Positions 58,784 through 64,000 of a stretch of 64,000 bases of DNA are shown here, piece after piece. Below the pieces are notes generated by a model. It was not told the DNA's origin, made no database searches, and saw nothing but the letters and a program-made list of their open reading frames with translations. The position numbers were made by a program, and so were the translations under genes. Source of the DNA: JAJISG01 sp964347325 (GTDB taxonomy: Archaea > Thermoplasmatota > Thermoplasmata > RBG-16-68-12 > JAJISG01); the NCBI GenBank assembly GCA_964347325.1, contig CAYFYA010000005.1, forward strand, positions 51,130-115,129, given 5' to 3'. Within the stretch, counting starts at the first letter, position 1, and the number at the start of each line of letters is the position of its first letter.

Positions 58784-59887
58784 CTACTGCTGGTCGCCTT
58801 GGGTTCCGACAGACCTGCCCTCCTTTGAGCGGAGCGCTTGTCTAACCACTAGAATCGAGTAGGCATACGCGCCCCAGACACCTCCGACTACGAGCACGAC
58901 GACTGCCCGAACCATGAGGTCGCCGCTTGGGATGATGGTCAGTTCTGCAGGATGGGAGGATAGCTCGAGCTTGAGCCACGACACGCTGGCGAGGAAGCCT
59001 GATTCCCCCTCGAAGGCTGCCCCGACCAAATACGAACCCGCCTCGCGGGGGGCGTACAGGACGGAGGCGACCCCCTGTTCGTTGGTAAGGACCGTCTCTA
59101 TGTCCAGGAACCCAAATGTCGTCTCAACGAAGACAGACACCGGTCTGAAGGGCATTGGTCGCGACCTGTTGTCCCGCAGACTCACAAGCATCTCCGCGTC
59201 GCTTTCAGGGATGTTACCCTCAGGAAGTGAGAGTTCCACAGAAGTCCAGAGGCCGCTGGCAGGCGGTTGCCCAATCTGGAGGAATCGGAGCTCAGATTCC
59301 GCAGAGGTTTCTCCGCTCCCGAGTACGAGTTGGAATGCGAAGGACCCATTGACCGTGAGCTGGCTGTCGTAGGAGTCCGATGAAAGAAGGGGAAGCTCGA
59401 ACTCGTAGATGTAGTGGTCACTGCTTGCAGCTCCCACGAGTCCCGCGACATCGTGCGTGCCGCCTACGGCCAAGTCTTCCACGAAATCAGGTGCGTTCCC
59501 ATCGATGAACCCATCCAGCCCTTCAGCCGTGGGCCCCGCCATGCTAACTCGGACGACATTGAAATCCCCGTTCCACTCGTTTGTGGCCTGAAACCTGAAC
59601 TCCGTCCACTCATAACGCGGTGTGAACAGTGCCAGGTGCATGGTCCGGTTGGCGTCTTGCTTGCAGTTGAAGTAGACCAGCGTCTTCGTATGGGGATCAA
59701 AGAAGTTCTCCGCATACTCGTCCGGCGTGATAGTGCCATCATGCACCGGATCAGGGCGGCTGGGACACAGAATGTCACCCTCGTGTGTGGCATCCGCCAA
59801 GTGGACTGGACCATTTGGGACTAGAGCTAACAGGACAGCCGTCAGCAGGAAGGAAGCCAGGACCGGGATCGCCACAGTCCGCCTCAT
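58784..59887 (-). CDS. Membrane-anchored surface protein with DOMON/CBM9-like domain and C-terminal TM
   Basis: A 367-residue exported protein. Signal segment at about 5-30, then a DOMON/CBM9-like domain (about 40-225): HDGTITPDEYAENFFDPH, TMHLALFTPRYEWTEFRF, DHYIYEFELPLLSSDSYDS. A beta-rich Ig/invasin-like stretch follows (PVSVFVETTFGFLDIETVL; GVASVLYAPREAGSYLVGA) and a transmembrane helix at about 328-352 with a basic cytosolic tail. Its ATG overlaps the NrfD stop by four bases. The fold class binds haem b in several redox enzymes; haem binding here is inferred, not shown. Confidence 0.7.
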   Translation of the reverse strand: MRRTVAIPVLASFLLTAVLLALVPNGPVHLADATHEGDILCPSRPDPVHDGTITPDEYAENFFDPHTKTLVYFNCKQDANRTMHLALFTPRYEWTEFRFQATNEWNGDFNVVRVSMAGPTAEGLDGFIDGNAPDFVEDLAVGGTHDVAGLVGAASSDHYIYEFELPLLSSDSYDSQLTVNGSFAFQLVLGSGETSAESELRFLQIGQPPASGLWTSVELSLPEGNIPESDAEMLVSLRDNRSRPMPFRPVSVFVETTFGFLDIETVLTNEQGVASVLYAPREAGSYLVGAAFEGESGFLASVSWLKLELSSHPAELTIIPSGDLMVRAVVVLVVGGVWGAYAYSILVVRQALRSKEGRSVGTQGDQQ

Positions 59888-61254
59888 GCGGGGGCCTCCC
59901 TCTCTGCAACCTGGGGTTCGCCTTCGGGTGGCTCCTCCTCAGTCACTTCCCATATTGACACGATTGGGAAGACCTTGGAGAACACGGCATAGAGGAGCAC
60001 GAACCCTGAAAAGGCCGCCGCCGTGATTGACCACTCGACCCAGGAGGGGAAGTAGGCTCCCAGGGGAGTGTCAGGCATCTGGGGGGTCACCAGGGTCGCT
60101 ACGACTATGATGTAGCGCTTGAGCCACATGGTGACGTTCACCAGTGTGGCTGCGATTGCGATGCCTAGCGTCGTACGGGTCTTCGGGTGGGCAATAAGGA
60201 TGGCCGGAATGATGAGGCCCAGGAATTGGACGGCCCAAAACGCGGCGGCAAATTGGCCAGACCCGAGGATGGGGAGAAGAATCGCCTCACCACCCTCCAT
60301 CTTGTAGGCCCCTACGATGAACTCGTTCAGGGTGAAGTATATGTACACGACATCCAGCGCCAGGAGAATCCAGGCCAGGTTGCGGAAGTGCACGGGCTTG
60401 ATGTAGTCCTGGAGGTGGAAGAAATGAGTGAACAAGGCCATGGCCATGAGGACGGAGGCGACCCCCGAAAACAAGGCCCCCGCAACGAAGTAGGGGCCGA
60501 AGATGGTACTGTCCCAGCCGACGCGAAGGGTCATCGCGAAGATCCATGAAACCACAGTGTGTACAGAGATGGCGATCGGCAGGATCAGGACCGTCATTAT
60601 GGAGATCGCCTTGTTGAGAGCGACTTTCTGGCTTTGAGTGCCGGTCCAACCCGCGGCGAGCTTCCGGTATAACCATCGGCGGATGCGCCCGAAGCCGAAA
60701 CGCTTCGATTGATCTCTCAAGAGTCCCAGATCGGGGATTAGGAAGAGGTAGAGAAACAGGACACTGCCTGTAAGATAGGTCGCAATGGATACGAAATCCC
60801 AGAGAATGGCTGATTCGATCCTCCCATGAATGATCACCTCAAGGAGACGATCGGGACGCCCGAGGTCGACGATGGGCATGGCGGCTCCGACGGCCAGTGA
60901 ACACACGGTTATTGCCTCGGCCATTCGAGTGACTGGCTTCCGCCAGGCTGCATTGGAGAGCCGAAGGATCGCGGACATGAGAGCGCCGACATGGCTGATC
61001 CCGATGAAGAAGACAAAGTTCGAGATGTAGATTCCCCAAAGGACTTGGTCCCTCATGTTTGTCTCAACAAGGCCTTGGCTCAGCTGCATGGCATAGGCAA
61101 AGAGCCCCCAGCCGACGATACCCCCGAGGATCAGGATGAAGGCCTTGTAACGCCAACTGGTTTGTTGTATCGGTCGAACGAGGTCAGCTTGGACGGATTC
61201 CAAGCTCTTCCCCTCGTGGACCGTCATACCAGGACTGGACACCCCCATGATCAT
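59884..61254 (-). CDS. NrfD/PsrC-type membrane subunit (quinone-interacting)
   Basis: A 456-residue polytopic protein of the NrfD/PsrC/DmsC-like family, which passes electrons between quinones and a periplasmic Fe-S partner. About ten helices are visible. Family text includes YISNFVFFIGISHVGALMSA, the PIVDLGRPDRLLEVIIHG segment and AILWDFVSIATYLTGSVLF. A cytosolic C-terminus is acidic. Both ends overlap neighbours by four bases, locking it in an operon with the Fe-S protein upstream and the surface proteins downstream. Confidence 0.9.
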   Translation of the reverse strand: MIMGVSSPGMTVHEGKSLESVQADLVRPIQQTSWRYKAFILILGGIVGWGLFAYAMQLSQGLVETNMRDQVLWGIYISNFVFFIGISHVGALMSAILRLSNAAWRKPVTRMAEAITVCSLAVGAAMPIVDLGRPDRLLEVIIHGRIESAILWDFVSIATYLTGSVLFLYLFLIPDLGLLRDQSKRFGFGRIRRWLYRKLAAGWTGTQSQKVALNKAISIMTVLILPIAISVHTVVSWIFAMTLRVGWDSTIFGPYFVAGALFSGVASVLMAMALFTHFFHLQDYIKPVHFRNLAWILLALDVVYIYFTLNEFIVGAYKMEGGEAILLPILGSGQFAAAFWAVQFLGLIIPAILIAHPKTRTTLGIAIAATLVNVTMWLKRYIIVVATLVTPQMPDTPLGAYFPSWVEWSITAAAFSGFVLLYAVFSKVFPIVSIWEVTEEEPPEGEPQVAEREAPA

Positions 61255-62099
61255 GGCTCCTGAGTTGGCGGGATTCTGTCTCGAGCAGGGAGGTACCAGA
61301 CTCTCGGAAGTGTGCCCAGCTCTTCCTTGAAGCGGAAGGCCCCCCTTTCACGAAGGGTTTTCGACAGGGACAAGGTCTCGACCCCATTGGAGATCGCATC
61401 CTCCCGCAGATCCCCATAGTAGATGGCCCCGTCCCCCATCTCTGCGGTACAGGCCCGAACGCAGGCCGGTAGCACTCCTTTCCGGGCGTCGTGCGCGCAG
61501 AAGTCGCATTTCTCCACTGTACCCACGCGGTGAGGCCATGGCTCGTCGGGGCTGTAGGGATGTGCGAGTTCTTCGGGCGTGTGGGCTGGTTCCCCCCAGT
61601 TGAAATAGCGAGCGTCGTAGGGACAGGCGGCCATGCAATAGCGACACCCGATGCATCGCTCGTGGTCAATGAGGACAACACCTTCGTTGGTTCTGAACGT
61701 CGCCCCCACTGGGCAAACATGGAGACAAGGAGGGTTCTGACAGTTCATGCATGGTCGGGGAAGGAAGTACTTGTGGCCATACTCGTCCTCGACTCTGTAG
61801 ACCTTGATCCACTCCTGACCTTCCGGGACGAAGTGCATAGCCGTGCAACCCACGGTGCATTCACCACATCCGTCGCACTTGGCCAGGTCAATTACCATGA
61901 CCCACTGCTGACCCTCTGAGGCTAACGCTCGTACGTCCTCAGTCGAGACACCTACGATCTCGAGAATCTTGTCAGAGAACAGCACTCCCAGGGCTCCCAC
62001 TGCCACTCCCCCAGATACGATCCGGAGGAACCGTCGTCGAGTGAGGTCGTCGACTTTCCCTGCATCATGTTGTTGTTTCAGTTCTCTATCATCGCTCAT
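61251..62099 (-). CDS. Tat-exported four-cluster Fe-S protein (NrfC/DsrO/PhsB-like)
   Basis: A 282-residue protein with a twin-arginine signal (TRRRFLR at 20-26, then a hydrophobic stretch), so it folds in the cytosol and acts outside. Four [4Fe-4S] motifs are present: CDGCGECTVGC, CMNCQNPPCLHVCP, CIGCRYCMAACP and CDFC...CVRAC. It is the electron-transfer subunit that normally couples an NrfD partner to a catalytic molybdenum or multihaem enzyme; no such enzyme is in view. Starts immediately before the stop of the regulator gene. Confidence 0.92.
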   Translation of the reverse strand: MSDDRELKQQHDAGKVDDLTRRRFLRIVSGGVAVGALGVLFSDKILEIVGVSTEDVRALASEGQQWVMVIDLAKCDGCGECTVGCTAMHFVPEGQEWIKVYRVEDEYGHKYFLPRPCMNCQNPPCLHVCPVGATFRTNEGVVLIDHERCIGCRYCMAACPYDARYFNWGEPAHTPEELAHPYSPDEPWPHRVGTVEKCDFCAHDARKGVLPACVRACTAEMGDGAIYYGDLREDAISNGVETLSLSKTLRERGAFRFKEELGTLPRVWYLPARDRIPPTQEP

Positions 62100-62810
62100 T
62101 CAACTTCCCCCCGAGGGCGACTTCCATTGAAGACGATACTCACAGTAGGAATCCCCGTGCCCGATGCACGCCAGTCTCTCGAAGGTCACACCACCTCCCA
62201 TGGTTCTCGTGATGCCTTCGTGGAGACCGATGTCAAGGTTATCGCAGATCTCCTCGGGACGCCTCTCGGCAAGCTCTTGGAAGGGGCATCCGTATGCGCG
62301 GTAGTGTACCAGGTTTTCCTGTACAGTAAGGACCTCGGCGTCTATCCCCATCCTTTTCATAGCACCCTTAACGTAAAACTCCACGAAATTCTCAGGATTC
62401 CAGACGGGAACATTGGCCTGGGCTTGGATCGCCTCAACCAGTTGCTGGCCTGTCCTCCGACCTGCTCCTCGGAGCGCTTCATCCCTGTCCTTGCGATCGA
62501 GGACTTTGGATATTAGCCCGAGGAGGATTTCAGAGAGCATCTCATAGCGACGGGGGGGGTAGCCTTCCACCGCCGCGTGAGTGCTGAGCTTGAACAGGGC
62601 AGGAGGCCTCCCTACTACGCCCTCGCGGCGAGAAGGTACCTGCTCGATGAGACCCTCCCGGAGTAGGATGCCAAGATGATAGCGAATCGTGACGGGGTGT
62701 AAGCCAACGGCCTTCGCTATGTCGGAGACACCCCGTTCGCCGAGCTTGAGTTCGTGCAGAATGCCCACTCGAGCATCGCTTCCCAGCGCCTGGTGTGACT
62801 CCGTGGCCAT
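62100..62810 (-). CDS. HTH transcriptional regulator with Cys-containing C-terminal sensor domain
   Basis: A 236-residue regulator. An ArsR-like winged helix covers about 10-80 (RVGILHELKLGERGVSDIAK; VTIRYHLGILLREGLIEQV). The C-terminal 130 residues hold conserved-looking cysteines (YGCPFQEL, EEICDNL, LACIGHGDSYCEYRL) in a V4R-like or related output fold, which could sense a metal, redox state or small ligand. It heads the operon that encodes the NrfD system and is divergent from another surface protein. It is a likely autoregulator of both. Confidence 0.85.
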   Translation of the reverse strand: MATESHQALGSDARVGILHELKLGERGVSDIAKAVGLHPVTIRYHLGILLREGLIEQVPSRREGVVGRPPALFKLSTHAAVEGYPPRRYEMLSEILLGLISKVLDRKDRDEALRGAGRRTGQQLVEAIQAQANVPVWNPENFVEFYVKGAMKRMGIDAEVLTVQENLVHYRAYGCPFQELAERRPEEICDNLDIGLHEGITRTMGGGVTFERLACIGHGDSYCEYRLQWKSPSGGS

Positions 62811-62914
62811 GGTTCGTATCGCTTCCTATTTTTCTGGCTGCACTGACAGAGCCTTCTTTGCTGACAGATCGTCCGCTTATGACGTCTCTCGCTAGGTGAA
62901 TAAGGTCGCAATTC

Positions 62915-62939
62915 TATGATATATTAGATAGTTATCATA
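62915..62939. promoter_or_regulatory. Inverted repeat in the divergent region: candidate operator
   Basis: TATGATA - 11 bases - TATCATA, two perfect 7-base arms one helical turn apart, in an AT-rich stretch between the divergent regulator (start 62810) and surface-protein (start 63010) genes. A TATA-like ACTATATATAC at about 62950-62960 serves the plus-strand gene. It is the natural binding site for the regulator at 62100-62810. Confidence 0.5.
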
Positions 62940-63009
62940 TTCACTTTATGTACTATATATACAGCACGCTTTATAGAGGGTCCGCGTTACCCGCCCCGAG
63001 GGTTGTACT

Positions 63010-64000
63010 ATGCCCAATAGAAAGGAATTAGGAGATGCGAGGCGAGGCGGCACATCGGGCAGGGGTCTTTTTGTCGGCTTCCTAGCCATCGGGACCGTCC
63101 TTGCCCTCATGCTCTCGTTTGCCCCTCCAGTGGCGGCAGACGTGGACGTGACCGCCGAGAAGTACCACGGTATCGTGGTTGATGGACTTGCAGACGATTG
63201 GTCAGGGATCACAGGCACCTCAATCACTCTGATAAGGCCGCTTGCGACCACGGAGCGATTGGTGGACGGGCTGACCCTGAAGGTGGCCTACGACGATGCC
63301 AACATCTATGTCCTGGCGCTTGTAAATGACGACTTCAACTACAACGCCACGGACCACCACAAGTCAGCAGCGATTGCAGTGCTGTTGCAGATCGATTCAG
63401 CGGCCACGCCCGACATGGGTGGTGGCCTTGGAAACGTTGACATTTGGCACTGGGAGCTTGACTCCGGACCGTTTGAGCCCGCCGGAGGACCGACGTGGGG
63501 CACAGGCAACGACCCCGAGGGGAACTTCGACGATGAGTGGTCCAGCAGTACAACTAATCGATTTGACGACACGCTCGGGAACGAGCTCTACGGCGCCTGG
63601 TCTCACACGAACATGTCGGCGGAAAATGCGACCGGCACCTGGATCTTCGAAATGCGCCGGACCCTCACGACCAGCGACACCATGAACGAAGACATCCAGC
63701 TCGCCGCCGGCGACACCGTGGGGATTTCGATCGCGTACTGGGATGCTGACGAAATCGGACCGGGCGCGGGGTGGACCGCTGAGGGACACTACGCGAGCTG
63801 TCGGGACCCTGCCACGCTCAACTTCTCCTGGATTCTGGTAACCCTGGAGCCCTTCGACCCGACTGGACCCGAAGGTCCGGCGGGACCGGCAGGGCCAGCG
63901 GGGCCAGCGGGACCCGCGGGACCCGCAGGGGCTGATGGGGCTGATGGGGCTGATGGGGCTGATGGGGCGGCTGGTACCATTGGGACTACAGATCTGGCCT
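63010..64000 (+). CDS. Secreted DOMON/CBM9-like (EB_dh-type) protein with collagen-like tail, runs off the window
   Basis: The first 330 residues of a secreted protein. A signal segment at about 22-43 (FVGFLAIGTVLALMLSFAPP), then a DOMON/CBM9-like domain (about 48-280): HGIVVDGLADDWSGITG, LKVAYDDANIYVLALVND, and the W/H-rich NVDIWHWELDSGPF, typical of the ethylbenzene-dehydrogenase gamma-type haem-binding family. From residue 287 it turns into GPxGPA collagen triplets and then GAD repeats, still running at the right edge. No CxxCH was seen. Start ATG 63010 has a GAGGGTT ribosome site. The paired fold with the two operon proteins suggests a common function. Confidence 0.75.
   Translation, partial: MPNRKELGDARRGGTSGRGLFVGFLAIGTVLALMLSFAPPVAADVDVTAEKYHGIVVDGLADDWSGITGTSITLIRPLATTERLVDGLTLKVAYDDANIYVLALVNDDFNYNATDHHKSAAIAVLLQIDSAATPDMGGGLGNVDIWHWELDSGPFEPAGGPTWGTGNDPEGNFDDEWSSSTTNRFDDTLGNELYGAWSHTNMSAENATGTWIFEMRRTLTTSDTMNEDIQLAAGDTVGISIAYWDADEIGPGAGWTAEGHYASCRDPATLNFSWILVTLEPFDPTGPEGPAGPAGPAGPAGPAGPAGADGADGADGADGAAGTIGTTDLA
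63928..63963 (+). repeat. Perfect 9-bp tandem repeat (four units of ggggctgat)
   Basis: Four exact copies encoding Gly-Ala-Asp, within the collagen-like tail. The exact identity at DNA level suggests recent slippage expansion, unlike the diverged protein repeats of the giant gene. Confidence 0.85.

Noticed and set aside
57324..62099. c-type cytochromes in the NrfD operon
   Set aside because: No CxxCH motif was found in any of the exported proteins; the Fe-S protein's CTAMH is not a haem-binding motif.

Overview
The window is GC-rich DNA from an archaeon. The lineage evidence is direct: archaeal S13-S4-S11-RpoD gene order, TFB, Hel308, KEOPS subunit Cgi121, D-aminoacyl-tRNA deacylase DtdA, PurP, a PAC2 protein, DUF2070, and the archaeal lipid enzymes GGGP synthase and DGGGP synthase. 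Several TATA boxes lie 25-40 bases before start codons. I infer an uncultured euryarchaeal or Thermoplasmatota-like organism; the phylum is not proven. No plasmid, phage, CRISPR or insertion sequence was seen.

Layout. 1-5.7 kb: the 5' part of a glutamate-dehydrogenase-family gene (catalytic Lys replaced by Tyr), Hsp20, a small zinc ribbon with PAC2, cupin, DtdA, KptA and PurP. 5.8-9.9 kb: an operon of alkyl-DHAP synthase-like enzyme, glycerol-3-phosphate dehydrogenase and diacylglycerol-kinase-type lipid kinase. This is a bacterial/eukaryotic-style lipid set in a genome that also carries GGGPS and DGGGPS at 47.5-49 kb. 10-12.3 kb: a split MgtE/SLC41 transporter with two PhoU-TrkA_C proteins. 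12.25-14.14 kb: a bacterial-type glutaminyl-tRNA synthetase bracketed by two tRNA-Gln(CTG) genes. 14.3-19.2 kb: class I LysRS-like protein without a KMSKS lysine, GfcR-like PRTase, DUF885, PyrD. 19.6-25.9 kb: a 2125-residue surface protein full of calcium-binding repeats. 26-34.3 kb: Hel308, ClC, Cgi121, a tRNA-binding protein, a dehydrogenase, tRNA-Leu, a membrane protein and an ASCH-like protein.

34.3-37.5 kb: an electron-transfer operon of NuoB-like, four-cluster NuoI-like, DUF59 and HdrD-like proteins, followed by a divergent TrmB-V4R regulator and TFB. 39.9-45.7 kb: aldehyde dehydrogenase, O-methyltransferase, split MetE-type proteins, PdxT. 45.7-49 kb: DUF2070 and archaeal lipid genes, divergent from the ribosomal/RNAP operon (49.1-51.4 kb). 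51.4-57 kb: DUF2203, HAD, DCC, endonuclease IV, a peroxiredoxin-like protein without its active Cys, SDR, a membrane protein and a coiled-coil protein. 57.3-64 kb: a tight operon of HTH regulator, Tat-exported Fe-S protein, NrfD quinone-interacting protein and two membrane-anchored surface proteins with DOMON/CBM9-like folds, divergent from a secreted protein of the same kind with a collagen-like tail. This last block is my best candidate for an undescribed system: a membrane and cell-surface redox module with no catalytic subunit in view. The lipid operon and the GlnRS-tRNA unit are the other two strongest observations.

Three genes (34256-35485, 52499-52867, 53860-54309) have conserved N-terminal sequence upstream of any ATG/GTG/TTG, so either base-level errors or non-AUG starts should be considered.
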